Assembly: GCA_029851415.1 (NCBI GenBank)
Contig: CM056743.1
Coordinates: 89,254,501 to 89,318,500, forward strand
DNA from: Eretmocerus hayati
Lineage: Eukaryota > Arthropoda > Insecta > Hymenoptera > Aphelinidae
Direction: 5' to 3'
Length of the DNA: 64,000 nucleotides
Both the position numbers and the translations under genes were made by a program. Below, piece after piece: positions 9,950-22,960 of the stretch (the stretch's first letter is position 1; the number at the start of each line of letters is the position of its first letter). The notes beneath the pieces are model-generated. The model searched no databases and was not told the DNA's origin. It worked only from the letters and a program-made list of their open reading frames with translations.

Positions 9950-10413
9950 GCCGATATGAGTTATCTGGTATCAATTACAAATTTGAAGCTTGGAGATCAT
10001 TCAACTGGGGATGGCTCCGGCAAAATCCCTCCAAAGCTATTGGGAAGGATACGCCGGTTTGCGACAGCAGAGGATCCTGATGGAACAAAAAAAGTTGTTC
10101 TGGAAAAAGCAATCTTCTGGATGCTCTGGAAGGGCCTATCCAGAGTCAGCAGTGATCGATTACAACGCGTGAGAGATAATGATTTGATTAAAAAAAAAAA
10201 ACAAGTCTCCCACGTTCGTCTTTTCGTGAAAACTCCATCACACATGAAGCTACTGAGGTCAACAGAGGAGAGTGGTGTCTCTTCAACAGGTTGACGAAGG
10301 TGGATCTGATGACACCGCCATGCTCAATTGAGCGAGTGAAAATGTTTACATACATGAATGAAAAAACCAAGAAGGAGATCCGTTATTCAAACGAGTTTGC
10401 ATATGTCGAATAA
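9950..10413 (+). pseudogene. Transposase-like fragment D (C-terminal region, frameshifted at an A12 run)
   Basis: The first part (to 10190) reads VVLEKAIFWMLWKG then SSDRLQRVR, matching the C-terminal block of the family. At the A-run 10190-10201 the frame changes. The other frame then reads NRGEWCLFNRLTK and VKMFTYMNEKTKKEIRYS to a TAA at 10411-10413, again in the expected family order. A further piece in the first frame (10415-10543) may be the very end. Confidence 0.55.
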
Positions 10414-10714
10414 TAGTATCCAAGGGTTTCTTGCAATTGAGCAGTATGATTGTACATCAAGGCCACTCTATGTTGCCGATAAGCTCATTGTACATGCCGA
10501 TGTATTTTCGAAAATACGTGCAAAATGTGCTACGGAGCAATAACACGATCACGAGCTGAATGTTTGCGCACAAGTTCAAGAGCAAGATCAAGCCATTTCA
10601 AATACGAACACGGGGAAGAAGGAAACAAAAAGGGCAAAATTCAAAGTCTCCATGTTCATCTGTATTATTCATCTTGATTTCATAGTATGTTATATCAATC
10701 ATCAGTATGATACT

Positions 10715-10835
10715 ATTCAAGAATTGTACATATCAATGAAAGCGTCATGGATTAGCATCAATTTTAGGAATAAGACATTTGACAATTGTACACATCAATA
10801 AGAATTCATGGATTGGCATCAATTCTAAAATTGTG
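10715..10835. repeat. ~62-bp tandem duplication
   Basis: The segment AATTGTACATATCAAT...CATGGATTAGCATCAATT (from about 10722) is repeated with few changes from about 10784, ending near 10832. Confidence 0.7.
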
Positions 10836-12940
<2,105 letters not shown>

Positions 12941-13260
12941 AGAGTCCAAGGAGTTCGGGAGCTGGATATGGCTGAAATTTCGGGAATCATCTCCTTTTGG
13001 CACCAAAAAATGATACCCAAAGCCGCAGAGTCTAACGCTCAAGCGTTTCCGGGCTACAGACCACAACCCATGAATTACAGTATATCTATATATCTTGAAA
13101 AATGGTATATATAGATATACTGTAATGCATGGGCTGTAGCCTGTAGCTCGAAAACGCTTGAGCGTTAGGCTCTGCGGCTTTGGGTATCATCTTTTGGTGC
13201 CAAAAGGAGATGATTCCCAGAGTTTCAGCCAGATCCAGCTCCCGAACCCCTTGGACTCCC
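12941..13260. repeat. 320-bp palindrome (foldback or MITE)
   Basis: 12941-13093 is the near-exact reverse complement of 13106-13260 with a ~12-nt loop. Matching blocks include AATCATCTCCTTTTGGCACC and the terminal TATATCTATATAT. The RNA would fold as one long hairpin. Confidence 0.85.
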
Positions 13261-13965
13261 CTGGTTAGCTCAGTTCCATCGTGACGATAGTGGAACAAAA
13301 CTTATCGGCTATAGATTCGCCTAATAATGGGCGAAAATATCGAAACACGTAGAGTTGGATGGCCGGGGCTCTTATGTACGGCTTTGAGCAGCGCAGAGAT
13401 CGATCTTCTAGATGACGGAGAGATCAAAACACACATAGATTTCCCAAGTTCTCTGAAGACTCTGCACATGGTACGGCGAATACGCTAGTTCTTTCATTGC
13501 CAAACCAACAATGTCAATACTTCTGGATAGTCAAGAAGTATTCACGGAGGGAAGCATTGAAGATTGCGCGTTGGAAACTGAAAGAGGATTACTGATTTTT
13601 CCACACTGTTGAATCGAATTTTTTCATCTCCCTGCCAATAATTATGAATTAGTGAGAATAATTGGATTTTCACTGATGATAATGGATGAGAAGATGGATT
13701 GAATGAGCAAGGGAAACATTTCTCGGATAAGTATCATCTTGGATGCTATCTTCTGTGAGGGTTCGTTCCAACACTCATTACGAAATTCGGATGAGACGGA
13801 AAGATTTCTCCGGTCCCTTGAGTTTCGTCTTAAACGTACTCCACTGTATTACGCGCAATTCAATCGATAAACTATCATTGTCATTAATTCCTATTTGATA
13901 TTGGAAGGATCTCATTGGCCTTCAATTTCGTATTCTGCTTTGAATCCGAACGTCGTTACGGAAAT
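13261..13965. other. No gene recognised
   Basis: Only short unassigned ORFs. The stretch is the left flank of the LTR element. A small hairpin GTTCCA...TGGAAC lies at about 13272-13294. Confidence 0.3.
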
Positions 13966-13970
13966 ACAAG
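13966..13970. other. Target-site duplication ACAAG (left)
   Basis: Matches ACAAG at 16847-16851 directly beyond the other LTR. Confidence 0.85.
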
Positions 13971-14240
13971 TGTTCACTACGGGATGTGGTGGACAAGTAA
14001 TTTTTGGCGACACACTCATTTTGAATCAATAAAAATGTAAAAAGTTTATTCGCCTATAGAAATACATTCTAAAGCGAGGTAGAGCAGACGGACGCAAGAC
14101 GAGAACTGGCGCAAGCTGCAGATGGCGACAAGCTCGACGATAATTGTAGCATAGCAGAAGTGCGCAAAGTCACGTGGACAAAATGGTGACTGCGCGCGGG
14201 AATTCAAATCATACATGAGAGCATCATTTGATTCTAAACA
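13971..14240 (-). repeat. LTR (3' LTR in element orientation)
   Basis: Starts TG and ends CA; differs from the partner at 16577-16846 at roughly a dozen positions by eye. Confidence 0.9.
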
Positions 14241-16140
14241 TACCGCCCACCTCAATTCGCATACATAAATGAAGAACCGATATTCAAATTCCGAGTACAT
14301 AATCAACCTTCCATATAAATTTACCCAAAAATCAGATCAACTTATCAAAGGAAAAATTCGATTCTAAATTCGCCAAACAAAATTCGTGTATAATCCAAAA
14401 AAGATCGAAAGAATCAAGATCGAAAACATACTGTAGTGCAAGATTACACAAATCTTGAAACCCAAACCAAAATTCGAAATCAAGAAGTGATTGTAGTCTA
14501 AAATTACAAAAATCGGAAACTATTTGATTGAGAATCACACCACCCACCCTGAAGGGCTAACATTTCCAATCAAAACTGATTCCTCAATCACCTTGTGAAC
14601 CAAAATCACAACCAGTGCATACTGTTTATACAACAAAAATTTGAGACCTTTCATATCTCAGAACCGATCCAATTCAAATCATTCAAGATTCATAATGAGG
14701 TCAATTTCATACTACATATTACCCAATAGTATAGAATTGATTACAATCGCCGAGAAAAATCTATATACGATCTCGAAACATTTGATTGATCCCAAAAACC
14801 CTATCCCAAAAACTTACTTTTAAGTAAGAATCTAAAAAAAGTACCCTTATTAAATTCACACTAATCAAACAATATTCAATTACCATCCAAATTATCTAAA
14901 ACGATCTCCAATTCACCCATATCAAAATCCATCAACTTCGGTGGATTGAAAGCCGACCGTAGAAAAACTCTATACAAAGTTCAGATACAATACTTGAAAA
15001 AACCAGCACTTAGGCTTACAAATCCCGGACGACCGATGAGAACGTGAGTATGTAAGTTCAAGGAGTTCTGAAAACCCTTAAAGCCACAAGGTGATTCAGA
15101 AAAAAATAGTATTAAATTGATCCTTCAGGTATACTACTCGAAAAAACCAGCACTGAGGCTCACGAATCCTGAATGACCGATTCAAACAGGAATCCGTGAG
15201 TTCAAGTAATTCTGGAAACTCAATAAAATTAAAGACCCTGATCCGAGAGAATCAATGAACGTGAAATCCAAATGAGAGCATGAGCTCTGAACCGAATCAA
15301 ATTTAAAAGGTGCTCAAGAATCGGAATTCAGCACAGAAAACCTAACCAGCACAATTTTCAAGAGATTCAATCAACAAAAATTATAGCACAAGCCGAGAAT
15401 TTTTTGGATGGATTGGTCCTTTTGAATTCTAGAATTCAAATTCAGGGAAAAATTGAGCACAACGAATTTTCCAAGAATTACCCGCACAAAGAAGACATTT
15501 GGATTCCTAAACCGTGAAGAAATAATTTCACCACATTGAAATGAAATCGAAGATGTCGCAAATCTTATAGCAAAAGCACTGAACTGCAGCTTGCACTCCG
15601 ACAATATAAGACGTAATGTCTCCAAAAACCGCACAGAACAAGAGTCATTTGATCATACGCAGCATAAATAGTTGCTCTCCGTAGACCGTTCGATTTGTTG
15701 ACGTTGAGTTGTTACGATGAAGGATGGAAGATGGTGGCAGCACGTTGCCATTGCTCTGAAGCCCGTGTAAAGAGAGCCATGGAGCTAGCCAAAATCCAAT
15801 ACACATCTTAAAACAGCATGCACGTCAATCCGCAAGTCAGCTGGGTGATCCGACTATCAGCTGTTCTCCGTTGTCTAGAATCGACATGATTGCCGATCAG
15901 ATGGTTGAGCCTCGATAGCCGCAGCGTTTGACAACTTGGCATCACTGGCCAAGGTCGATCCAGCACACACATCTTGTCTGCAAATCCCGTTGAATTCTAG
16001 AAGTTCCGTTAACTTCAGAAATTTGCTCCATACAAAGACAAAACTCAAATTTTCAGCTCTTCAAATGAGCATTACATGTCATGAATGGGAAAAGTAGCTC
16101 TCAAGCGAGCAAAACCAATTTTATCAACTCAATGCACAAA
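14241..16140 (-). other. Interior of the LTR element, largely non-coding
   Basis: AT-rich and without convincing ORFs. About 14993-15085 and 15136-15228 are direct repeats sharing GAAAAAACCAGCACT and GTTCAAG. A G-rich stretch (minus-strand GAGGTGGGCGG) abuts the LTR at 14241 and could be the polypurine tract. Confidence 0.5.
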
Positions 16141-16147
16141 AAAACAT

Positions 16148-16478
16148 TCAAATATCCATAATTGTTGTTATGAGAAGAACGAAACAACCATTTGTGCTCA
16201 TCTTGAGTGACATCCCACGTTGCCCAGGAACCCCGTCCATCCCAGGTCGTTCTCGTCCCCCCTCAGGACTGGTGCTGACGAACAGGTTCTGCCCTTGCTC
16301 CGGAACTGTTGCTGAGGTTGCCCTGGCCTTGCGCCTCATCGCCACGCGTGGCTCTTCGCACGGTTCTGATGACTGCACTCCTTAGCTCCATCCATTCACC
16401 GAGTAATTGTTCCGGGCCACCTTGATGTGCCGAAGTCGGCGTCGTAGATTGTCCCGAGGAGGTGCGCCGTCCGCTCAC
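16148..16478 (-). pseudogene. Short gag-like leader ORFs of the LTR element
   Basis: Two overlapping minus-strand frames (16263-16478 and 16148-16378) encode Arg-, Gly- and Gln-rich peptides just downstream of the primer site, where gag would begin. There is no zinc knuckle or capsid motif, so gag identity rests on position only. Confidence 0.35.
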
Positions 16479-16557
16479 CGCATCACCACCGTGTGATCAC
16501 CTCGTGGTGTAAGCGAATCCGTTCGCATCGACACCAATTTCACTCACTGAATCCCGG

Positions 16558-16574
16558 TCCGGCTCGAAGGACCA
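16558..16574 (-). promoter_or_regulatory. Primer binding site, tRNA-Tyr type
   Basis: On the minus strand the 17 bases starting TGGTCCTTCGAGCC follow the LTR end after two bases. Their complement, ending CTCGAAGGACCA, matches the 3' end of a eukaryotic tRNA-Tyr as I remember it. Confidence 0.65.
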
Positions 16575-16576
16575 AA

Positions 16577-16846
16577 TGTTCACTACGGGATGTGGTGGAC
16601 AAGTAATTTTCGGCGACACACTCATTTTTAATCAATAAAAATGTAAAAAGTATATTCGCCTATAGGAATACATTCTAAAGCGAGGTGGAGCAGACGGACG
16701 CGTAACGAGAACTGGCGCAGGCTGCAGATGGCGACAAGCACGACGATAATCGTAGCATAGCAGAAGTGCGCAAAGTCACGTGGACAAAATGGTGACTGCG
16801 CGCGGAAATTCAAATCATACATGAGAACATCATTTGATTCTAAACA
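16577..16846 (-). repeat. LTR (5' LTR in element orientation)
   Basis: Same 270-bp sequence as 13971-14240, adjacent to the primer binding site. Confidence 0.9.
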
Positions 16847-16851
16847 ACAAG

Positions 16852-18560
16852 AATTCCACGGGAAAATGTGATCATCCCCCAAATTTATCCCAAGTGTATA
16901 CTCCTTCATCAGTCGTACATTACTTCAGAGTTTCGAAGACTTTGCTAATTTCATATGTGAGGTCACAACTTTGCATTCTATTGGAGTCTCGCTAGAACGA
17001 CGGAGCAAAGACATTACAATCTCGTCTCGACCCGAGATTCATTTTGGCTGTACTGATCTCGTCCTGTTCTCACCACGTGGAGATTTTTCGTACCTCGGAT
17101 CTCGATCTCGCTCGATCTCACTCGACGGGATTCGAGGATTTCTGGGACTCGTGTCAACTCCGCGAATGAATCGGGCAAGGGATGCGGAAGAATTAGTTGT
17201 CCATTTTAAGTATAAAGTCTCATTTGGCGCGAGATTTGTAGTTGAAAAAGTTGAAGAAAAGAACGTTCTGTTTTTGCACAAAACATGACTCTTCTAGAAT
17301 GTTTGTAACGTTATTCACTCACGAATTCCTCGCCTCAGATGAACCGTGGCAGAGGTATCATGTGCGAGGGAATTTCGCTCGTTTCATAGCTCAAAGGATA
17401 AGACAAGATAAGGATAAAATGGCGAAATCGGCCCCAGGCTATATCGCCAGGAAAATTATGGTGTTCAGTTGGTACATGTAAAACATACATCCAGGGAAAA
17501 TTTCAGACCCTCAGACCACTCTAGGCCGACATACACTAAAGAAAGCTGTTCATTGGTATTCATTTTAGTTTGGCAAGATCAATCGACAGAAGAATCTGGA
17601 AAAAATCTGTCTCAACTCTACAAATACCGGAAGAATATTCCCAAGGTTTTTTATGGTCACACAGCGGCTAGGGATTTTTTCGAACATTCAAGAATTCACA
17701 GAAAAAACGAGGCGATAGGTGCGGGTCGGGAGAGATTTTTTTTAGTGTGTATTTGTGTATTTTACGAGAGAAATTCTTGGACCGATCTCTTAGGTGGTAC
17801 AACAGCTCTAAAAAAATTGAAAGGTACCAAAAACGATGCTTCTTGCGTGGAAAGCTCACTGAAACGTACTCAGTCACTTTTCACAGGAATGAGACTATAT
17901 TTCCGGAAGAATCGTCAAAGTTTACAGAAAACCATGTTCTGAGGGTCGATTTGGTGATTTTTGAACCGAATCCAGACTCATGGCAACCGAAAATTGATGA
18001 AAATCAGATTTTCCACGCTCTCAAGACGGTGAGAGCTTCCTCCATTCCATGAAAAGTCCCAAAATTCATTCAAATATAGGGGAATGAGCGTTCATCTCCA
18101 GATGGGATTCAGTATCGTCCCACCCCCCCCCCTCACCCATCAGAAACCATATAGAAAATCCCCAGACACTCTTGGTGGAGTCTAATCAATCTCATACAGT
18201 GAAACATCCGGATGACCCGAGAATGACATTTTACACCATCCTCGAGCCTAATACGAACTCGTGGACAGTTGGGATCAAACAAAAATTGGCTACCCTCGTC
18301 CCGTTCGGGACAAGAGTGTAAAATCGTGATGGCGAAGTCATTGGCGAAAGACCGACATGCAAACGTTAAATTGCGGCGTCCGTCACACTCGTGTCTAGGA
18401 TATGAGTAGATCCGCGCGAAACAGACCTACGAAAAAGGGGCATGTATCAAATTTTTTTCTTGACTTTCTTATCCGATTTGAATACACAAAATATGAATTT
18501 TCCACCCTCTATAAGACCCTTATGAAATTCTCCAGGTATCTACAACGTAAGTAGTATACG
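16852..18560. other. No gene recognised
   Basis: ORFs at 16971-17288 and 17469-17942 (plus strand) are open but unrecognised. The first includes FSPRGDFSYLGSRSRS within the copy of the dispersed repeat. A C-run lies at 18121-18131. It may be old transposon sequence of the same kind as 11930-12900. Confidence 0.3.
17096..17148 (+). repeat. Dispersed repeat copy shared with 12044-12092
   Basis: See the partner copy; the shared core is GATTCGAGGATTTC plus the preceding GATCTCG-rich run. Confidence 0.5.
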
Positions 18561-18564
18561 GGGC

Positions 18565-18603
18565 ACTATAGCCGGACATCGATGACGTCACACCGGCTAT
18601 AGT
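18565..18603. repeat. 11-bp perfect hairpin
   Basis: ACTATAGCCGG (18565-18575) and CCGGCTATAGT (18593-18603) flank 17 nt that include the palindrome TGACGTCA. A CCGGC-rich, C-rich stretch follows to about 18700. Confidence 0.75.
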
Positions 18604-19194
18604 ACCATCGGTGGATTTTTTTCGCCGTGCCGGCACGAACGGGTTTTGGCGGTGCTGATGCCCCTCCGCAGCGGCCGCCCCCCCCTCCCCCACCCCCGCG
18701 CCCACTTTTCACCACGCACAGAAGGAATCCTGCTTTGCCGGGTTCTCCGAGTGTTGGAAACGCCGGCGCTCGACAGCTCGTGGTCGAATCGTCTTGCCAT
18801 GAAAATTACGTGCGCACGCAAGCACGTATGAGAGAGACAGAGAGGAAGAGATTGATTGATTGATTGATGCCCGTTTATTCGTCCGAAGAGAAGAAAGAAA
18901 AATAATCAGTTACATATGGTAATATATATCACAGATCAATAGTGCGCATTAATAAAAATAATGAAGTCATTTGGTCAAGGACAAATCTTAAGTATATCAC
19001 AATTTGTGACTAGTCGGGTAGCACTCAGAAGATTCACAAACTCCATAGAATAATACAAGAATACAAATAAAATGGCAGGGCTCACAGTCATATTACAGAA
19101 AAGTTCAGTCGATTGTCGAAAGGTCACACGTATACTTATAATTATATTCTAGATGAACGAATCAAGCAAAAATTCAGCCCAAGCCTTTCAAAGT

Positions 19195-20205
19195 TTAGAG
19201 ATTGAAGTAATGCTTCTTCTCCACATCAATCCTCTGGGGAGACCGTGTGAGCAAAAAATCCTTCATAGCCTCTTTAAATAATGACATTTTCCCCAGCTGC
19301 CGAAAGCCCGGAGGGAGAAAGTTCCACAAATGAGCACATTGAACCTGGAAAGATCTTCTTCCATATTCAAGTCTCATATTGGGAACTTTGAGTACCCGCT
19401 CTTCTGCATCACCGCGTGCGGGGCGTTCAGATTGGTACCTGGTGAACATCGCAGCTAGGTAGCCAGGCTCTCCTAAATGCATGATCTTGTGCATTAACAG
19501 AGCTGCGAAGTACATTCTCCGCGAATCAGTACGTAACCAACCCAAACGCTCCCTAAACGGGGTGATGTGCTCGTCTCTCCTAAGATCAAAAATATACCTC
19601 AGACATGAATTGCTTAGTCGTTGTATCCGTTGCCGCTGTTCGTCCGTGGCGTCGAGGTACACGACCGTGCAATAGTCTATATGCGGTTGAACCAGGGACT
19701 CAACTAGGCGAACTCGGAGAGGTCCGGTGATACATGCCCTAAAAAATCGCAATCCATATAGGGCTCTATTGACTTTCTTAGTTACTTGGTCGATGTGCGG
19801 TTTCCACGTCAGTTCACTGTCAAGTGTAACACCAAGGCTCACAACCGTATCACTGAACGGGATGAACTTTCCTTCCTGTATCTCAACCCCTGACGAGTCA
19901 ATTCTCTTCAGATCTTTGATATTCCTCTCAGAACTGAAGTAGATTGCCTTGGTCTTGAGAGATTGCCTTGCTCCGGCCAGCGTTGAGACACAGGCCGGAA
20001 CTTCTGGCCCACTCAGCAACAAGTCGTCCCATTTCTCCCAGCGGAGCAACGACCTCTCTGATATTAGATTTCTCGACTTGGAGATAAATTTGTAGGTCAT
20101 CCGCATAAAAAAGATGATGTACTGACTTCCCGTCAAGCAAACCAGGTAAATCATTGACATATAAACTGAAGAGTAAAGGCCCAAGAACGGAACCCTGTGG
20201 AACAC
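19195..20205 (-). pseudogene. Non-LTR ORF2: RT thumb and C-terminal region
   Basis: The authentic part starts near 19970 (KTKAIYFSSERN) and runs through VVSLGVTLDSELTWKPHI, PHIDYCTVVYLDATDEQ and YIFDLRRDEH to the stop at 19195. The first ~75 codons are a shadow of the palm frame. A frameshift near 19965 separates it from the palm ORF. Confidence 0.8.
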
Positions 20206-20434
20206 CCAGATTGGTTTTGAGCCAATCAGAACTACCAGATTTTGAAGTAACTTTTTGGGTGCGGCCTTGTAAGTATGATTTTATCCACAGGAGTGCCGAT
20301 CTCGAGAAGCCTAGATTTCGAAGTTTCCTCAACAGCTTTGATGGTGATATTGTGTCAAAGGCTTTACTGAAGTCAAAAAGTAGGAGCAAGGTGATCTTTT
20401 TCTTGTCAATACCTACTCGGATGTCATCGGTCAA
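19928..20434 (-). pseudogene. Non-LTR ORF2: RT palm with FYADD
   Basis: Contains LLLLFDFSKAFDTISP (RT motif A), LGVPQGSVLGPLLF (motif B) and LFYADDLQIY (catalytic YADD, motif C). The frame is lost near 19970 by an indel. Upstream the same frame is open to a TAG at 20480-20482, where a sense codon is expected just before TGFRQHHSTQTALLK. Confidence 0.85.
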
Positions 20435-20479
20435 CTTTAGTAAAGCTGTCTGGGTGCTATGATGTTGTCTGAAACCAGT

Positions 20480-20974
20480 CTAGAAGCGATCTAATAATCT
20501 CTCAGACTTCAAAAACTCCGTGATTTGGTCGTGTGCGATTTTTTCCAAAACTTTGGCAAGGAAGCAAAGCAGCGCTATAGGACGGAAGTCCGAGACTGTT
20601 GATGGAGCGGTGGTCTTTTTTAATGCAATTAGCTGTGCCTGCTTCCAAGCCTCAGGAAATGCACTATGAGCAAAAAAGGAGTTAAAAATATGTACAATAA
20701 GATCACCAATAACCGGAAGAGCCTTCGCGATCACGCTTTGGGGTATCCCGTCCGCCCCACGGGCCTGTGAAGAGAAATGTTTAATAGCAAGGACTACATC
20801 ACTGTAATTTGTGGGCTTGAACTTAAAACCCTCCTCTGAGGCCGAATTTATATCGTCCATTGCTTTGTCTATATTTTCGTGGGGCGAAACGGAAACTCCC
20901 GCAAAGTGAGCGTTCAACTCATCCGGTGTGAAATTTTCTGCGCATTTCCTTCCAAATGTTCTTATGTTGATCAA
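20480..20974 (-). pseudogene. Non-LTR ORF2: RT N-terminal segment
   Basis: Includes SSQARGADGIPQSVIAKA and DFRPIALLCFLAKVLEKI, typical of the start of non-LTR reverse transcriptases. It ends at an in-frame TAG, the only lesion between this and the palm segment. Upstream it is open toward 21048 in linker sequence (LRMEQERNSFLQTQLSDA). Confidence 0.8.
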
Positions 20975-21050
20975 GAGCGTCTGAGAGTTGGGTTTGAAGG
21001 AAGGAGTTACGCTCTTGTTCCATGCGCAGGTCGACCTCTTCGCTTAGCCG

Positions 21051-21080
21051 GAAGAGAGAGAGAGAGAGAGAGAGAGAGAT
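21051..21080. repeat. GA microsatellite at the junction of two non-LTR elements
   Basis: (GA)n from about 21053 to 21078, followed by GATTGATTGG, which is the tail of the next element in reverse. Confidence 0.85.
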
Positions 21081-21852
21081 TGATTGGTTAATTAACGGAT
21101 TTATTATGCCGTGGTCACTGCGGACCGTATGGCAATAAGGTAAATACAATAATTTCTACAAAATAAATCTCTGCTTTCACGTATAGGACTTCCACGGAGA
21201 ATATAATATAGATATAAAACATAAGACTAATAAGATATGAAATGCATATAAAATTCGAGGCTCACAAGACTAATTTATAAAAATCTCAATCGCAAACGAT
21301 GAGATTTATATTGCTCGCACACGTAGGAAACTCGCATAATTCTCGTAAACTAGGCGCACCACATTGGATATTCTGGATAAACAAGTAACACAGACTCTAG
21401 TATAAATCACTCTCACACACGGCATACAATCGACTAGGCTTCCTTCTCGTGGAAATATTTAGAGACTTCACTCTTACATGTCTCGAAAGGAACTTTTAAT
21501 CGGATATGAACGGGGATGGTTTCCCACAATTGAGTGGCTTGAATTCAGAACGCGTTCGCGTAAGCCATCGTACGTGTCAGAGGAACTTGGATCCGAGTGG
21601 ATTGATTCCTCTCGGATCGACGGACTACGTCGTCTAAAGGTTCGAACGAATCATTCAGATAACGTGGGGTTGCAGTCGTGAGAACTTTGTAAGTCTGCAC
21701 GCTTAAGAAGTACTCACGACGACGACTTGAGGTTAACCACTGAAGGCGATCATGAAGAAGTTGCAAAGCTGCATCACGACGGCATCGGAATATAAAAAGA
21801 ACACAGATATTAAGAAGACGCTGCAGTTTCGTTACCAAGTAAGCGGACAAGT
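21060..21852 (-). mobile_element. 3' half of a second non-LTR element (other half at 26432-28375)
   Basis: Minus-strand order: RT C-terminal region (21862-21545), ~450-bp 3' UTR, AATAAA near 21098, AATC-type tail. The reading frame joins that of 26408-27862 exactly across a 13-bp target duplication of the Penelope-like insert, so the two blocks were one element. Confidence 0.85.
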
Positions 21853-21862
21853 CATAATACAC
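21545..21862 (-). pseudogene. Non-LTR RT C-terminal fragment
   Basis: VTKLQRLLNICVLFIF, LQWLTSSRRREYFLSV and DVVRRSERNQSTRIQVP follow the pattern of the post-thumb region of Jockey/CR1-type proteins. It is a different family from 19195-20205 judging by sequence. The stop at 21545 is the natural C-terminus. Confidence 0.75.
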
Positions 21863-21865
21863 AAG
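21853..21865. other. 13-bp target-site duplication (left) of the Penelope-like element
   Basis: CATAATACACAAG, repeated exactly at 26419-26431. Confidence 0.9.
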
Positions 21866-21904
21866 ATGATAAATTCATGTATGGGTTGTACGGACTTTAT
21901 TTTT

Positions 21905-21953
21905 GCCAATATTTGGCCAACGTTTCGCCCACTTATATGTTGGCCTCTTCAGG
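21905..21953 (-). ncRNA. Hammerhead-like motif, left pLTR
   Basis: Minus strand: CTGAAGA (21952-21946), a stem with one mismatch, then GAAAC (21926-21922). Same layout as the better-preserved copy at 26295-26352. Confidence 0.45.
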
Positions 21954-22360
21954 GCTGTATTAAAAAAAATCAAAATATACACATGAAATGGAGTACAGAT
22001 GAGTACATAGTCAGGTATCATAAATGCATAAATAACTCACCAAGAGTGACTAATATTAGTACATACTGCTAATAGCAAAGTCATCTAATTTAAACCTTGG
22101 CAAAATCTAAAAGAATTTTTACAAAAACTGGCTTAACATTCTGAGACAAAATTCAAAATCAACAAAAGCAAGAGAGAGGGAACTTACGTTTGCCGAGTGA
22201 GGGCATACATCTGGCCGACCACAGATGCATCATCGCTGAGCATTGATGTTGGGTGCTCAGCTGGCAATGTGGATCATCGCAGTCGGTCGCGAATTTTATA
22301 CCCTTAGCCCGACAACTAACTCAAAATATATAAAATACGTGTGCCCGAGCTGCCAGATCG

Positions 22361-22960
22361 TCAGGAACGCATGCCACGCGAGGAAGTAGAGCAACGGTCC
22401 GCTCGCTGCGGACACGGCCGCAGTCGTATCGGGGAATCCCCATTGTGAGCGAGAACCAAGTCAGACGAAATACATCCTCTGCGCACATAACGGCCTGGTA
22501 CACGAGGCTGGCAAACTCGGCTTTTGGCTTGACTGTGGCGTTGCTGTTTTTGATTCAAGTGAGCGGCGAATGTGGGTATTGTGAGGTGTCTTTGTGTGCG
22601 TCTATTGGTGTGCTGTAGTGTGTGTCTGTTGGTATGATGTTGTAGGGGAATTTTCAGATCATCCAATGCTTTCTTATAAGAATCTTTCAGCCCATCGAGA
22701 TCGAATTTTCTATTCACGTTATTGGAGTTCCAATAAGTATGGAGCATTTCCGAGAATTCCCTACGGAAGCGACTATTCTCTGAATCTAGGATCTCAATGT
22801 TATCAAAATCAAACGTATGATTTTTTAATCGGGAGTGCACAGCTAAAGCCGATCGATCATCGTTGTTGATGACGCATCTCGAGTGTTCGTAAACCCAAAA
22901 TTTCAAGCAGCGTGAGATCTGTCCCACATAGACCTTGTCACATTTTTACAGGATATTTTG
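22361..22960 (-). pseudogene. GIY-YIG endonuclease, left copy, frameshifted
   Basis: Reads SRCLKFWVYEHSRCVINN and SALAVHSRLKNHTFDFDN, almost the same as the intact copy at 25200-25850. One A is missing in each of two A-runs near 22945 and 22970, so the frame that should follow the RT is lost before the catalytic YVGQ segment. Confidence 0.8.

Larger units (their letters stand above)
7396..10543 (+). pseudogene. Decayed DDE-like transposase gene of an invertebrate family, cut by three in-frame TAA codons
   Basis: One forward frame stays open from 7478 to about 10190 apart from TAA at 8027-8029, 8855-8857 and 9947-9949. Similarity to a widespread but poorly characterised invertebrate protein family runs on both sides of every stop. 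The order is an N-terminal domain with FWEQIESRFPG (7545-7580), an RNase H-like core (SEDATRV, HGSDGDPR), a DPPHIGTKRRN block, a late SQPCESLFRVFRS block, an acidic tail and SSDRLQRVR near the C-terminus. Frame changes occur near 7580-7610 and at the A12 run 10190-10201. D, D and E residues in these blocks suggest a P-element/THAP9-style RNase H fold; that is inference. No terminal inverted repeats were found. It is most simply an inactivated transposon. Confidence 0.7.
13971..16846 (-). mobile_element. Non-autonomous LTR retrotransposon with tRNA-Tyr-type primer site
   Basis: Two 270-bp direct repeats (13971-14240 and 16577-16846), both TGTTCACTAC...TCTAAACA, bound a 2.3-kb interior. ACAAG occurs immediately outside both ends (13966-13970 and 16847-16851), a 5-bp target duplication. 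The primer binding site lies beside the right repeat, so the element reads on the minus strand. The interior holds only a short gag-like ORF and AT-rich sequence, and no reverse transcriptase or integrase is visible. It must have been mobilised by a relative. Confidence 0.9.
18845..21050 (-). mobile_element. CR1/Jockey-like non-LTR retrotransposon, 5' truncated
   Basis: Minus-strand order: end of the endonuclease/RT linker (to ~21048), RT N-terminal half (20974-20480), RT palm (20434-19928), RT C-terminal half (20205-19195), ~330-bp 3' UTR, GAATAAA, then AATC tetranucleotide tail (18852-18866). The 5' end is lost at a GA microsatellite beside the next element. The family is shared with 1690-2445. 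Confidence 0.85.

Noticed and set aside
9684..9959. Met/Thr-rich ORF
   Set aside because: It is an off-frame shadow of the acidic tail of the transposase-like protein.
18627..18863. Pro-rich ORF
   Set aside because: It arises from a C-run and has no conserved features.
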